From Oegoconia quadripuncta (Eukaryota; Arthropoda; Insecta; Lepidoptera; Autostichidae), in contig OX438757.1 in assembly GCA_949316235.1 (NCBI GenBank), positions 11,526,657 to 11,590,656 on the forward strand: 64,000 bases of DNA, in the 5' to 3' direction. This document shows, piece by piece, positions 42,105 to 54,495 of the stretch. The notes under the pieces are model-generated. The model searched no databases. It was not told the DNA's origin and saw only the letters and a list, made by a program, of their open reading frames with translations. The translations under genes were made by a program, and so were the position numbers. How positions within the stretch are numbered: the first letter of the stretch is position 1; the number at the start of each line of letters is the position of its first letter.

Positions 42105-42343
42105 TATACAGGGTGAAATATAATTCGTGTAATTCCTGTTTACTGGTGACTCCACTCCTGATTACGAACAACTTCCCACTTGAAACCATAGCCGAATTCA
42201 GCCGAAAATTGTTGGTTTACTTTGTACGGGTAATCGATTTTTTTTATTGAATTCGACTATGGTTTCTTGAAGAAAGTCGTTCGTAATCAAGAGTGGCGTC
42301 ACCAGTTAATGGAAATTGCACGAATTTTAATTCACCCTGTATA
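42105..42343. mobile_element. MITE-M, best copy, TA duplication
   Basis: The element (42107-42341) starts TACAGGGTGAAATATAATTC and ends TAATTCACCCTGTA. TA lies at 42105-42106 and 42342-42343. The arms pair over about 90 bases (TGATTACGAACAACTT against AAGTCGTTCGTAATCA). It is 235 bases and non-coding. TA target and TACAGGGTG ends point to a mariner-type family. Confidence 0.85.
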
Positions 42344-43061
42344 TTCGACCTTCACAATCAAAGTTAAAATCTATGAGGTGACTAAATTTATTTACTATTT
42401 TACACATCCTTGCAACAGGGGAGATGTTCAGCAGCGGCCGTCCTGTTGCTGATGTAATGATGATGACTTTGGCTTGTGTAGTTCGATAGTAATTTGTTGA
42501 AATTACATAGTTTTAATAATATGATTCTTTTTCATGTCATTGTTGTTTTAAATATAAATTGTACATTAACATTTTACAATATTGTTTGTTTCAGGTAAAT
42601 TTCTGGAATGGCTTGGGTGGCTAAATAATTTCGACATAATTGAATATATCATGGTGAGATTGAAAACGCCAAAAATTGGAAAAGAACCGACACAATGCGC
42701 TTCCATTCTCTATCTGACTGTAGTTTATCATATGCCAAATGTAGATTGGGCAACGTATGCTATTTCCACTTTGATATGCCATTACCTGTTTATTTGCAGG
42801 ATTGCTTTCCGTTTACAGAAAATTCCATAAGTATAGTCAATATTTTATAATCCTGTGGGATTGACGGAGGCTCTTTTTTTGTTTTATTTCGTTTGTTGAG
42901 TGAGTTGTAAAAATAACATCTGGCAACGTGCTCTAACTGACGTAGTATACAAAGGAATTGGGCAGACCGCTCCTGCCCGCCAAACCAGTAAAATTTGTCT
43001 GTTCTTAGTCAAAAAAAATGTTATGATATAAACACGTGAACCGAAAGGCAATTATACTGCT
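42344..43061. other. unrecognised sequence
   Basis: A weak open frame at 42600-42830 lies after TTGTTTGTTTCAG, but shows no known motif. I do not call an exon. Confidence 0.4.
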
Positions 43062-43510
43062 CAATCACAAGACTTATCCCCCAGAGGGGAATGAGCTAGA
43101 AACTCAGGGGTTGCTCTTTTTACCCGACTGCGTGGGACAAAGGACGGGTAATATGTCTCATTAGACTATTTATATAATCAAAAACAACTCAAAAGAAAAT
43201 AACAAGACCAGGGACGCAATGTAGAATACATACACCTGTATACCATGTGAAATATAAACAATCGGGACTCATTATTGTATTTCTTTTAAATAAGTATTAA
43301 TAATATTTGAGATTCGTTAAAGCATGGGTAAAAGTAAATAATTAGATTGAATATCGACTAGCAGTTCATGTTCATGATTGCTTACTAGATACCTAATAGG
43401 TAGTCAGTTACAGTTTTGTTTAAAATTTTGCCTTTTGCAGACAGTTTACGTTTTATGGTAGGTAGATTTAAATTTATTTAAAGGCTAAATTTAGATATCT
43501 ACCGTAACCT
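43062..43510 (-). mobile_element. LINE tail D split by another insertion
   Basis: Minus-strand GAGCAACCCCTGAGTTTCTA and the AGCAGTTCATGTTCATG block match the copies at 6095 and 26245. In those the run GCTCTTTTT continues directly into AAATAAGT. Here about 165 bases (43120-43284), starting ACCCGACTGCGTGGGAC, are inserted between them, with TCTTTT at both edges. Confidence 0.6.
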
Positions 43511-44214
43511 TATTATAAAATGCGAATATATGCTTCTTATATTGGAAACCGAATTTTCTTTAATATATTAATTATTACCTAATTAGTTAATAGCTGTGGT
43601 ATCTACTAGGTATCAATAATTTAATACATAGATACAAATGGGTATTGTAACAATCCTCTAAAGTAACGTCCCCCGCGCTGCCCAAACGTCCGTCCGTTAG
43701 ACGACAGCCAGGCTTACTCTTGCATAATGTAAATAGACTACCTAGGTCTTGGCCCGTAGAGGCCAGACGAAGTACTCGCAGTAATTTGATGCTTGTTGGA
43801 TGGTTTAAATTAATTATTGTAATGATTGAATAACGATAAAGTCTTATAACATTCTACATCCAAATAACGTTACCTGGAATTATAAGTTATTCGGATAAGA
43901 ACCACTAAACAGTATTGTACATGTCTTATGTTACCTTGTGTTAACTTACCTAAAATGTAAAATAATGTCAAATGCGATTAGATCAGCACAAATCCTTACA
44001 TAATTGCTCGTTATAGCTGTTCCAGTGTAACACTAATTAATATTATTAGTGTAGCAACACTTTACTTCTATTAGCTCACGTAGCTTGTCACGCCATGTTA
44101 GTAACGTTACTACTTTAGAGAATTTTCCCTTAAATTTAGCGATTTTTAGACGAGTTGTTGCAACTCTCAAACTTGCGTTGTCGAGGAAAAATTTCCCCGA
44201 CGAAAAACGTCCAT
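43511..44214. other. unrecognised sequence
   Basis: A GC-richer patch at 43670-43790 has no recognised content. Confidence 0.4.
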
Positions 44215-44460
44215 TCGTTGTCCGGGTCGTGCGTGGTCTGATTTGAGTGCTGTTTTTATATGAATGACTAAACGAGGATACAGTTTCCCAGCCATGTTTG
44301 ATGAAAATCGGTTAAACCATATCGAAGATATTGAGTTTTAAACATCGAAGATATTGAGTTTCGAGGGTTTTCAAAATTTTTTTCTTTGCCATGTTTGATG
44401 GAGATCGGTTTAGCTTTTTTGATGATATTTAGCTTTTAGCACTATATTTTAGTCGAGTCT
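44215..44460 (+). repeat. RZ repeat
   Basis: GTGGTCTGATTTGAGTGCTG, GACTAAACGAGGATACAG, CCATGTTTGATGAAAATCGG. The segment around GAAGATATTGAGTTT is locally repeated (44325-44365). Confidence 0.6.
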
Positions 44461-44479
44461 ACCTGGACGACTTAATAAA

Positions 44480-44709
44480 TCTAACTAATATTAAAAATGC
44501 GAACGTTTGGATGTTTGTTTGTTGCTCAATCTCGGTAAAACGGATAAACGGATTTGGATGACATTTGGTATGTAGGTAGAGTATACCCTAGATTAAGACC
44601 TAGGATATTTTTATCCCGATTAAATGAGTAGTTCCCGCAGGATAAACAAATTAAACATATCCGCGATAAAGTTATTCTAACGCAGGGGAAGCCGCGGGCG
44701 GAAAGCTAG
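44480..44709 (+). mobile_element. Helitron-like non-autonomous element
   Basis: Starts TC (TCTAACTAATATTAAAAATG) and ends CTAG at 44706-44709. A small GC hairpin (CCGC, GG, GCGG at 44692-44701) lies 4 bases before the end. It sits between A (44479) and T (44710), the A|T target typical of Helitrons, with no target duplication. The body (CTCGGTAAAACGGATAAACG, CCCGCAGGATAAAC) matches fragments common in lepidopteran genomes. A related piece lies near 49610. Confidence 0.6.
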
Positions 44710-44710
44710 T

Positions 44711-44925
44711 ATATAATAAATAAATAAATATGTCGGACAGTTACACCAATCATCTACTACCAAACTAAGCAAAGCTTGTACATTGGCTACTAGATAACTT
44801 ATAAACATACATAAATATTTATATAAACATCCATGATGTTCGTATTCTTCACACAAACATTCAGCCGTCGCGGGATTGGTTTCGCTGACAGGGTCACTAT
44901 CCACTACCACAGCCACTACACCAAC
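44711..44925 (-). mobile_element. SINE-B, second subtype
   Basis: A TAAA-rich tail, GACAGTTACACCAATCATCT, GCAAAGCTTGTACATTGGCT, and a mutated B-box region (CGTCGCGGGATTGG). It follows the Helitron-like element directly and is the same subtype as 38270-38463. Confidence 0.7.
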
Positions 44926-47785
44926 ATTCATTTGTTCCAGTCGGGGGTTTTCTAAATTTTCCATTTATTTATGTAGAGAGATTACTTACATTGTCCATCT
45001 GCAACACATCGCTATACGAATGAAATGTATAGTTATGATCTTAGATTGAAGATTTAATTAATGGGTTGTTTATCATATCAACTACTGGCTATACCTAAAT
45101 GTCCACTACTGGAGATAATCTTCTCCCAAGGCGCGATTTGTTATCCTCAAATTTTTAAAGACTTATTCAAGAAAACCCAACGAATTAACGTGTACGAATA
45201 GAATAAAATTCAGACCCAATTTGCAGGGAGTTACCCTAAGAAATGTTTTTTTCCTTTGTCTATCATAGTCCAAACGTTGGCATTTTTACAAGTAGATCAA
45301 AGCAAGTAATTCTTACATTATTTTCGTGTAACTCATCACATAGTTATTATATTTTAAAATTTTAGTTCTAGCAACACAGCAGGTTGGCGTGTAAAAGCGA
45401 AAAGTTTAAGTTTCACAAGGCGAAAAATAATGGCAAACAGGGTGCTTTCGTGAAAAATAAAACGTAGCTTGACCTGGTTTTAGAGAAATAAATACCCCTG
45501 TGCATAGCTTCGTGAACCGCGATAGCATCCTATGAAAGTTACTCGTTTTTAAATGCGCGGTACATAATTATTGCATCGATTATTAATTTAAAATTTAGAA
45601 TTTAAAGGCCGCCTAATTTGTAGTTTCTATAAAATATTTAAATGTACCTTCCTTATTTAAACAATAAAGCGTATTTGGTTAGAATTATGTAATCGTATAA
45701 TAGTGAAAATGGTTTACTATAGAATGACTTGCCTACGACTTAGTGTTACGTTGCAAACACAAAATTTCATTAAATATGAAGCAGTTATCAGAAGAATATC
45801 AATAAAAAATAAACTAAAGACAAACTTAAAGTTATATTACAAAAATGCCCAGAAATGGGAACTCATGGCCAACATGATTCCAACAATTAGTATACATACA
45901 TAATATATAAGTAAAGAGGTATCGACTGTTTTAAATCGGCCACCGCTTATATGATATGGACGATTTTAGTCGTTTTCCGAATTTAGGCCAACTACAAGGA
46001 CGATCTGCACATTCTGACATTCTTTCCTCGCGAAAACGGCCGCCTTACAGAGGTGTGCGCAGCCTACTCATGTAGAGCGTGTTTACATATTTGCGCGTGG
46101 TATGTTCTATTTAACTTTTTCCATGACATATCGGCGATAAAATACGGATCGACTTGGTGGCGCATCTTTAATGTTCCATTTTTGCTGACTATTGTCTATT
46201 TTTTGAGAATTTGCGTTATCATTAAGTTGTACCTACCTACATATAATTTTGCTTTTCAAGCCATTTACATAATCATGTAGTAAGAAGTATGTATTGATGT
46301 GTTACTCATGAAAAATAGTTAGGGATGACTTAATAATATTCTATGGTGTTACCATAACTGTAATACCAGTGAAAGCGCACACAGATTGCAAGGCATGTCT
46401 ACTTAAATCTCGTTTGAAGCCTCTGTTTACCAAAGATTTCTACACTAATTACCACCTTAACTCCGACCCACACGAAACTTGCTTCTGCTCCCATGTATCC
46501 AGCGGACCATTACTTCTGTAATGTATTGTACTCGTATTAAGTTTGTAATGTATCGCTCTCTTAGAAGAACAAACTTTTGCTTGGACTAGGTGACATCGGG
46601 GCTATTTGGGGCGTGCTACCCATGCACCGGGACGAATTAAATTGAGCGAGATTTGTCTGCTTAAGTTGCATTTTGCAGACTACTACTCTCAACGTATTTA
46701 ACATCTCTACTTCTAATGCTATTAAAAGGAAGATTTGCCCTAAATGCCGCACTTGGGGGCCGGATAGGTTAGTCGTAGATTTTTAGGGTCGGGTCGATTA
46801 CGCTGGTCCGCCGCTGGTCTGTACTTAGAACCCTTAATAATGTCCGTTACGTTATGCGTTCACTTGTCGGAAATAGACTTTCCCTTGCTACATGGATTCT
46901 CTTTTCTGATAATTTTTTTTACTCCTTCAATTTTGTATTTATAACTGGCTCAAACACATATTATAAACTGTTTAGCTAGCCGAGGATACATTGACAATAA
47001 TTTAGAGAATAATCTTGCAAATTTTTTGCTCGAGTCTGGATGTTCTGGACAGTGTACCAGTTTGTGGCCAGATAATATATTTGCTGTGATGGGAGTTGAA
47101 TTTTTCGAAATAGGCGGAATCAATTTTAATAAAACATTTCAATAAAATATCTTGCTAGGAAAATGATCTGTATTGACAGCGGATAGCCCGTTGTTTGAGC
47201 TATAAAACCTCAGACAGCAGGCCAACATTTCAAAATTATGAGTAACACCTGACTTTTCATTATGCAGTTTAGGAGTAAATATTATAATGCATGTATTTTT
47301 CACCTTGCTTTTATCCCTATTTATCTAACACATTACTTATATACACATGTAGAGGTTTCAGCACCCACATGAGGATATAGAATGTGTGTTGTAAACAGAA
47401 ACCACTTTACGCATTTCCATTTAAAAAGTTAGGTGACTCTCTTCGTTATAAAATGCAAACTTCTAAAAGCTATTTACCGTTGAGGTTAAAAGTCTGTTAA
47501 CGACAATAGCGTAATAGCACGTAACATGGTTATAAAATTAACAATAAAACCACAATAACACTGCATTAGTAACTATAATGTAGGTAGGGTTATGGTTACG
47601 GAAACGGTACTCTAGAAAGGAAAGAACCACAACACAGTTTAATAAATTAAATAAAATTTCCTATTGTTAGAAGAGGAAGAAGCTTAGACTTCCGTTTACA
47701 CGATCCTCACATCTCTCTTGACTCTCTTTAATCTTGTCAATCAGAGGAATTAAGGTATTTAATGTTTATTAGCCTCCGACGTTAA
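44926..47785. other. 2.9 kb unrecognised sequence
   Basis: AT-rich, with somewhat GC-richer blocks at 46020-46090 and 46440-46820. Open frames near 45703 and 46053 show no motif. No repeat family recognised. Confidence 0.4.
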
Positions 47786-48113
47786 CCGCCTCCGTGGCTC
47801 AATGTAAACAACATTGAGTTTACGATTCGGAGGCCGCGGGTTCGATCCCAGCGGGGTACATGTTTAAGTACTCGGTTTGGTTGGTGGTAGGGCATATTAA
47901 ATGTCCGCCTGGCTAGCTGCCACCATGTTATCTAAATTTGCCACCCAACAGCAATGATATTATCATTGTTGTGTTCCGGTTGTCAGAGATAAGATAGAGT
48001 CCTCCAAATAAGATTGGGTTTCCGGGTCAGTACACTACCACCTTCCGCCTCATCTTCACTTAACATCAGGTGTGATTGAGGTCAAGTACTAACCCGTTGT
48101 ACATAAAAAAAAA
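47786..48113 (+). mobile_element. SINE-C, most complete copy
   Basis: tRNA-like head CCGCCTCCGTGGCTCAATG with B box GGTTCGATCCC (47839-47849). It is followed by GGTTGGTGGTAG, GCTGCCACCATGTTATCTAA, GTGTTCCGGTTGTCAG, TCCGGGTCAGTACACT, CATCAGGTGTGATTGAGG and CCCGTTGTACATAAAAAAAA. The GGTGGTAG and CTGCCACC blocks form an internal inverted repeat that has expanded into a palindrome at 13502. Confidence 0.85.
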
Positions 48114-48119
48114 CGTAAA

Positions 48120-48260
48120 AATATCGTATAGACATTGCTGACGGCGGATCCGATTTGGAAACTGCTAACTAGCTGATGGTTGCGTAGTATAGTTCTTAGC
48201 CATATTTGATAGAAATCCGTCAAACCGTTACGAACATATTTAGCTTTTAATATAGTTAGT
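48120..48260 (+). repeat. RZ repeat fragment
   Basis: CTTAGCCATATTTGATAGAA, AACCGTTACGAACATATTTA. A diverged piece of the RZ body. Confidence 0.4.
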
Positions 48261-48329
48261 TCGTTTTAAATGGCTGATATATTATTTGACGACCGATTGG
48301 TGTACTAGATAGTAACCCATTCGTATACT

Positions 48330-48475
48330 GAAAGATTGTCACCGGAACGGAGTTCCATGCCTTGGCTTTTCGCGATATGAATGAAGACTCGAACCTTTTT
48401 AGTGCGAATGTTCAGTATGTAAACACTGAAAAGTTCTGCACGCCTAGTAGTCCGATGATGCAATGCCGATGGTGG
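48330..48475 (-). pseudogene. LINE coding remnant of the tail B family
   Basis: GGAGTTCCATGCCTTGGCTT and TTTAGTGCGAATGTTCAG match the copy at 16030-16110. The minus strand gives RTKK and fragments of the WNSLP region, with frameshifts. Dead scrap. Confidence 0.6.
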
Positions 48476-50162
48476 AATAGATTGTACTTCAATAATTTAC
48501 TTAATGACACCATACTTCTAATGTTGCGAGTACCTATCTAAATATACCTATATTTTTAAGCACTAAAAGCTTAGCTTAGTGTTCAGGCGTATGATTGATC
48601 ATTAATAACATGGATTAATCGTGTGCGCCCCGACCGGAGCTGACGTCAACTGACTGATGAACGCAGTGCCTACATTATTATATACTAACTTATTCTCAAA
48701 TAGGGTTATCAAGGAATGAGAACAATTTAAAACAATGACCGCGATTTTTTGGTTCTGGAAATAGTAATTCATCTGTGACGTTATCACGTTCATCTAAAAT
48801 GCATAAAAATTTGCCCACTGCAATCAAATAGCATTTTTTGTTCTATTATAACTTTTCATTAGGTAAAGTATAGTAATTTTTTATATTAAGGCGTTGACAA
48901 AAGAAATGAGTCGAGTAAGTTTGATAATGTAAAAAATATTGTAGGCACTCGTCCAAAGACATTTAAATTATGAACAATCTGGTTGCTCACTGCGGCTAGG
49001 CTGATAATTTGCGTTCTTTATTTTCAGTGAGAATTCTTGAGAACTAATAGCACTGCTGAGAATAAATGGCCAAAATGCGCAACCAAAATTTTTTTAGTAT
49101 GTACATCCACCTATTAACCGATTGGTCACATAAAGTGCAAGAAAAAATTTACAATATTAATTAAAAATATGAGTTTTACGAGTAATACATTACGTTTCTT
49201 CTTAAAAGATACTATCACCTTTTTTGTTTTAGTTTCTGTGGTAAGTGACGCATTTTTTTTACAACATATCAGCATTTGATACGACAGTTCGCGAATAAAG
49301 TCGGTGTATGACTGAGTTCCCATTGGTTCCAAACTCCCGTTTTGACACCAATGAAGTGGTGTCATTTTAATTGTTTCAACGACCCGGTCCATACGCAGTA
49401 ATATGTACCTATGTCTGTGATCCGTACCTATTCCAAATGATTCGGCAGCCGATATCCGATTCGGTCTCGACAAGTTTCAAGTTACGAATGCGGTGAACTA
49501 AAACACATTTGTAATTTAAAATTTACCAATAGGTACCGAATAGAGTATCGACCGTTGAACCATTTAGAATATGGAGGCTGATCGATGTAATAATCCATAC
49601 TATCCTTCCATATTATAAATGCGAAAATCTGTCTGACTTTATCCGGCTTTCACGAGCATATTGAAATTTGGCAGTCACAGGAAGCCTGGGTTCCGGAGAA
49701 CATATGCCACGTTTGATTCTGAAAAAAAGTTTACCTTTTATATACACATATCTACTTAATGACATTTACTCGTAAAGTGTAAGATTTTTATCTTACTTCA
49801 AGTACCTACCTATTTAACAATTAAAACGTAATAATATGAATATCTAATTCGTATTGTCGAAATATTGGCATTATCCTATGACAAGTTCCGAACAATTGCT
49901 AACCCTGACTCCTGTTCTGGGAGAAAGTGCCTGTTTAAACAAGTTAATTAATAATGTGTGATGTGGCAACCGGATTCTATATTATATCCTCAGACATTAC
50001 AATAGACGAAATTTTGCGAAATGCCGTGTGGTAGAGTAAGCTAATTTTGAAATGTATTGTTCTATACATTATGGGTACATTTTTATGGGTTTCTCATAGA
50101 ATTTGCAGTTTAATTATTATAAGAGGTATGCCGTTTGGTTTCTGGCAAGTAAAAATAATAGA
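48476..50162. other. mostly unrecognised
   Basis: 49605-49740 resembles a piece of the Helitron-like body (ATTATAAATGCGAAAATCTG). A short hairpin TGACACCA, 6 bases, TGGTGTCA lies at 49344-49365. A 115-codon minus-strand frame (49126-49473) shows no motif. Confidence 0.4.
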
Positions 50163-50230
50163 ACTAACCCGTGTCTTCCCGTGGTTGTCTTAAAAGGCGA
50201 CTAAGGGACTTTACATCAAAAAACGTGTTA
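50163..50230 (+). repeat. dispersed repeat with GGCGACTAAGGGA
   Basis: ACCCGTGTCTTCCCGTGGTT, AAAAGGCGACTAAGGGACTT. Plus-strand partner of the end at 36240-36262; another reverse scrap is at 40325-40345. Confidence 0.5.
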
Positions 50231-50310
50231 CAAAGGACTTGTAGGTAAGTCTTAACAGCTATAGGCTAACCCCCTGCATCGTGTGCAGTTTTGTATATAT
50301 CGAAAGGTAA

Positions 50311-50574
50311 ACATAAATATCCTTGGACATACACACAACGCCATCTAGTTCCACGTTAAGCAACTATAGGCTTGTGTTGTGGATACCAGATGGTTGATAT
50401 ACTACACAAATACATTTTTTTTGTAAATAAATAAATATATAAATGAAAAACATCCATAACTCGGGAACACATGTCTATATTCATCATACAAACATATGTC
50501 CCTAGCGGGATTTGAACCCGCAACCTTTTGGTATAGCAGTCAGAGTTTCTAACCACTACACCAAACAGGTCGTC
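50311..50574 (-). mobile_element. SINE-B
   Basis: Left end ATAAATATCCTTGGACATAC, ACGCCATCTAGTTCCACG, GGATACCAGATGGTTGATAT. Right end has the B-box complement GGGATTTGAACCCGCAACC and A-box complement ACCACTACACCAAACAGGTC. Confidence 0.8.
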
Positions 50575-50860
50575 ACTACACCAAAGGTGGAAGCATAGAT
50601 GTTATTACAAGCATTAAACTTAAAAATATTTGGAAACCCAAACGCTGATATTGGGTTTATCTCACCCCCACAGTTGGGCTATAGGTCGTGACGTTACATT
50701 ATGTATGTTATTATAAAAAGTCCATGATACGAGCGCTGCCACTTGGGCGAAGTTTTCCAACCTCGCAGTACCTCAATACCTAAGAAAAAACAGTACAAAT
50801 GATATAAAAACGTCACACTAAGTAAATCACTGTTGTACCTAAAGGATAATAATGATAGAT

Positions 50861-51211
50861 AATGTATGAAGAGCGTCGGTGACTCAGCGGTTAAGACGCG
50901 GTCTCCCAAATTTCGGAGGTCCGGGTTCGATTCCCAGGCAGCCATGTACCAATGAGTTTTTAAATGTAATTTAATTTCTTAGGTGCTTTTATCCGACTGC
51001 TCTTAAAACGGTGAAGAAAAACATCGTGAGAGAAACCTGGGATGTGGGAACTTATCATTAACATATAAATATCTTAAATTGTCTCACATATACTTGATTC
51101 TTGTTGTTAGTTCTCCAAAAAGGAAATAAATAAATAAATACTCCCTCATTATACGAGGGAAGGCCTAAATACCTGCAGTGGGATGTTTACGGGCTGATGA
51201 TGAATGTATGA
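50861..51211 (+). mobile_element. SINE-A chimera with 9-bp duplication
   Basis: AATGTATGA at 50861-50869 and 51203-51211 flanks a SINE-A head and a SINE-A 3' end. Between about 51040 and 51140 the normal body is replaced by foreign sequence ending in an AAATAAATAAATAAATA run. One duplication brackets the whole chimera, so it inserted as a unit. Confidence 0.75.
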
Positions 51212-51398
51212 CATTTCACATAGGTTGTTAACCGACTCCAAAAATCTATGTTCTATGTTCATTAGTCAAATGTTAACCGATTTTGCTGTTTGTTTTTTTT
51301 TTGATTGATAGGGTTTACCACCAGGGTCTCATATAAATTTGATTAAAATCTGTAAAATCTGACAATGCACTCCGGAGATAGAGAGTGAAACTTTACTT

Positions 51399-51674
51399 GA
51401 CGACCTGTTTGGTGTAGTGGTTAGAAACTCTGCTACTATACCAAAAGGTCGCGGGTTCGAGGCCAGCTAGGGCCATATGTTTGTATGATGAATACAGACA
51501 TGTGTTCCCGAGTTATTAATGTTTTTCATTTATACATGTATTTACAAAAAAGAATGTATTTGTGTAGTTTATCAACCATCTGGTCTCCATAACACAAGCC
51601 TATATGCTTACTGTGGACCTAGATGGCGATGTGTGTATGTGCAAAGATATTTATTATTTATATTTATTTATTTA
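51399..51674 (+). mobile_element. SINE-B, plus strand
   Basis: GACGACCTGTTTGGTGTAGT with A box TGGTGTAGTGG (51410-51420). The B box, GGTTCGAGGCC at 51454-51464, is mutated from GGTTCGAATCC. The body ends GATGGCGATGTGTGTATG with an ATTT-rich tail. Confidence 0.8.
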
Positions 51675-51984
51675 CCAAAGTCTGTTATTTTGCCAATTTT
51701 TGGCGATTCAATATTGTTACATTAAAGAATCTACTATGTGTAATAAAGAGAATATAGTTTAATTAATTACTATCAATTTATTATAAAACATTGATTGACT
51801 CTGTATTCAGAATAGCTTAACCAACATTTTGCTTTCTCAAATGTGTCAACTATGTGGGCACATTCATTTTCCGCCAAATATAGGTTAAAAGATAAGCAGT
51901 AACGTCACTTTTACTGTAAATAGAACGAAATATGTCTAATGGTACTGATATAACAAACACCAAGTTATTGTTAGATCAGACTCT

Positions 51985-52100
51985 TATTTTATTAAGCACG
52001 GGATACGCGTTTCACCACAATCTCACTTGATGGAAAATGTCGACGGTGAAGTTCATCTTCACCACGTGCGTGAATCGATCGATCGCGAACTAATCCTTGA
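51985..52100 (-). mobile_element. LINE tail B, 3' end
   Basis: CGGGATACGCGTTTCACCAC, AATCTCACTTGATGGAAAAT, then a decayed body. Reverse of the tail at 32862. Confidence 0.6.
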
Positions 52101-52636
52101 ACCTCAGAATCTGTATAGATTAATTGATTTCTTAATTATTTTCAAGATGCACAGTGCTCACTGTTTCGTCGACGCTTATTTATCATAAGAAATCTTATTA
52201 AGGCAACATATATTAAATTCTAAACGAGTAAAGTTGTGTTACTGTATAGTACTATACTATATGAAATACTATTACGAGTATGCTATGCCGCACTGTTCTC
52301 AAATGTCCCTTGATATAAAAAGCGAGGAGTCAACGACCGAATTGCAGACAACGCGTCACGCCCGCCCATGTCTGTTTGACCACGCCCCTGTCGCTGTTTG
52401 TTGCTCAGCAAAATATTATAGTGAGCAATACTTGCTATAATAAGTAGAACGAAGTAACCATTATTTACTAAGTACAGTTCGCGAACCTTTAGAATATAAT
52501 TCAGATGTTGTGAACAGTAACAATTAATTAAAATTAACTGACTGTGGGGTACAATCTAAAACAGGTAAACTTTTATAGTCTGGCATACTTAATACAAATA
52601 AAGTTTTCTCAGTAAATCATTAATGTTTCTTGATAG
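52101..52636. other. unrecognised sequence
   Basis: No feature recognised. Confidence 0.4.
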
Positions 52637-52907
52637 TAAATAAATAAATATCCTTAGACATACACACAGCGCACTCTAGTTCCACAGTAAGCAACTATAG
52701 GCTTGTATTGTGGATACCAGATGGTTGATATACTATATAAATACATTTTTATTGTAAATAAATACTTATTATAAATGAAAACATCCATAACTCAGGTACA
52801 CGTGTCCGTATTCATCACACAAACATATGCCCCTAGCGAGATTCGAACCCGCAACCTTTTGGTATAGTGGTCAGAGTTGCTATAACCACTACACCAAATA
52901 GGTCGTC
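52637..52907 (-). mobile_element. SINE-B
   Basis: Left end TAAATAAATATCCTTAGACA, ACTCTAGTTCCACAGTAAGC, AGATGGTTGATATACTATAT. Right end CGAGATTCGAACCCGCAACC and ACTACACCAAATAGGTCGTC. Confidence 0.8.
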
Positions 52908-54495
52908 AAATATTAGCCACGTTTACGTTTTGAGGTATGAGGACATGTCTAGAAATGGATTTTAATTATCTAGCTTATGAATGGCTTACGAATTTGTTAA
53001 TAGTTTGTGTGTATTTGTCTTGGATTTATATTTAAATAGTCAAATCGACTTTAGCACATGTATGTTAATGTTTGGTATGTGCTATATACCTACTAATCCA
53101 CAAATACACTATGTGTAGCTAACACCCTGTATTACACAACAGACTTTAATGAAATAAGTTTCGTACAAATGTGACATTGGTGACTGTAAAACGTCCCCAG
53201 TCAAAATTAACTAAATTAACATTTCGAGATTGTCAAACACTAATTAATATTCAACAGCTTGACGTGAAGGACGTATATTTGGAATATAAATTACTAATGA
53301 GTACTTTTTGCACTTTAAGTCAAATGATCTTGGAATTTTCAATGTTTACATTTTGTTTTATATGGGCCGTATATGAGCTTAGAATTTCTACTCTAAAAGA
53401 TGGTATCGATTATTCTGAAATTTAAGAATTTTTTGTTCTGCGGCTTTAGAAAATACTTTAAAAAATCGTCTCATAAATTGTGACTGATCAGCTCACTATA
53501 CTTTATGGGGAAGTCTAAAACTTCTTAGGGAATTTCCAAATATCGTAGAACCAATTTGTTCTATTTAAAGGACTAGAATCGAAGCCTGCTCTAAATGCTC
53601 ATAGCTCGTAGACATGATGTTTTTTTTGGTTCTCTTTTTTCTGTTAAATAGAAAACGCAAGGGTCGTAGACCATACTGCCACGTCTTTTTCTTTTTTTCT
53701 GTCATATATTTCAAAAATTAAGGCCATTTCTGGGATTATCAAATAAGTCGTTTTTTCCTTTTTCAAAAGGCGGCCAAAGCCAAATCTTTATTTGCTTGGT
53801 AAATCTATTTTTGTATTGAAATATCATCTCTTCCGTGTTTAAAGTGTATTGGTCGTCGATGTAATGTAAACGAACGAAGCACAAACAGTTTCTGTATTCT
53901 TCAATAGATCCTTCAGTAGACAGTATTCTGTGCCAATCAAAACCAGGAACGAATCATGCTTTAATGTTAATATAGAACAATCTATAAGTTTTCTGTACGG
54001 TCTATCCGAAGAGGGCTGTAAGGTCAAGTCATCAATTATGACTCATCACACTATAGTACATTACCTACTGCAGAGACCAAAGGCGAGCACTTGTATATAC
54101 GAGGCCAGGATGGCAATTACGAGCATGATAGTGCTTTTCTCAAAAATAAAACAAAATTAAATTTCGAAGAACACGAATATTGGATATTGCGAAAATTCCC
54201 GCTTATTTACCGCATTTTTTTAAAATGTGTGTACAATCTATAGAGCTCACGATCTGTTCTTTTTTACACCTCCGTTTCTCACTTCCAAGCTGTCACGGAG
54301 TCGGTTTATTGGCAGATATTGTCTCCTTACTCCTCAGGATCATGACGATGCAGGATAACATATTTGTAGGTAGCTTGAGATAATCTCATGTAAACGTAAA
54401 GGTTGGTATGGAGTTAGTATGGCTCGTAGTTTCTCTACAACGACTTAGGATGGTGTAAGTACATGCTTTGTGCTAAGACATATAATGCTTCAAAT
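52908..54495. other. 1.6 kb unrecognised sequence
   Basis: AT-rich. Open frames near 53171, 53930 and 54180 have no recognised motif. No repeat family seen. Confidence 0.4.

Noticed and set aside
42582..42830. Exon following TTTGTTTCAG
   Set aside because: The acceptor is plausible but the frame has no known motif, an AT-rich composition and no matching donor.
49126..49473. 115-codon minus-strand frame
   Set aside because: C-terminal half is low-complexity K/I/F-rich translation of AT-rich DNA; no motif.
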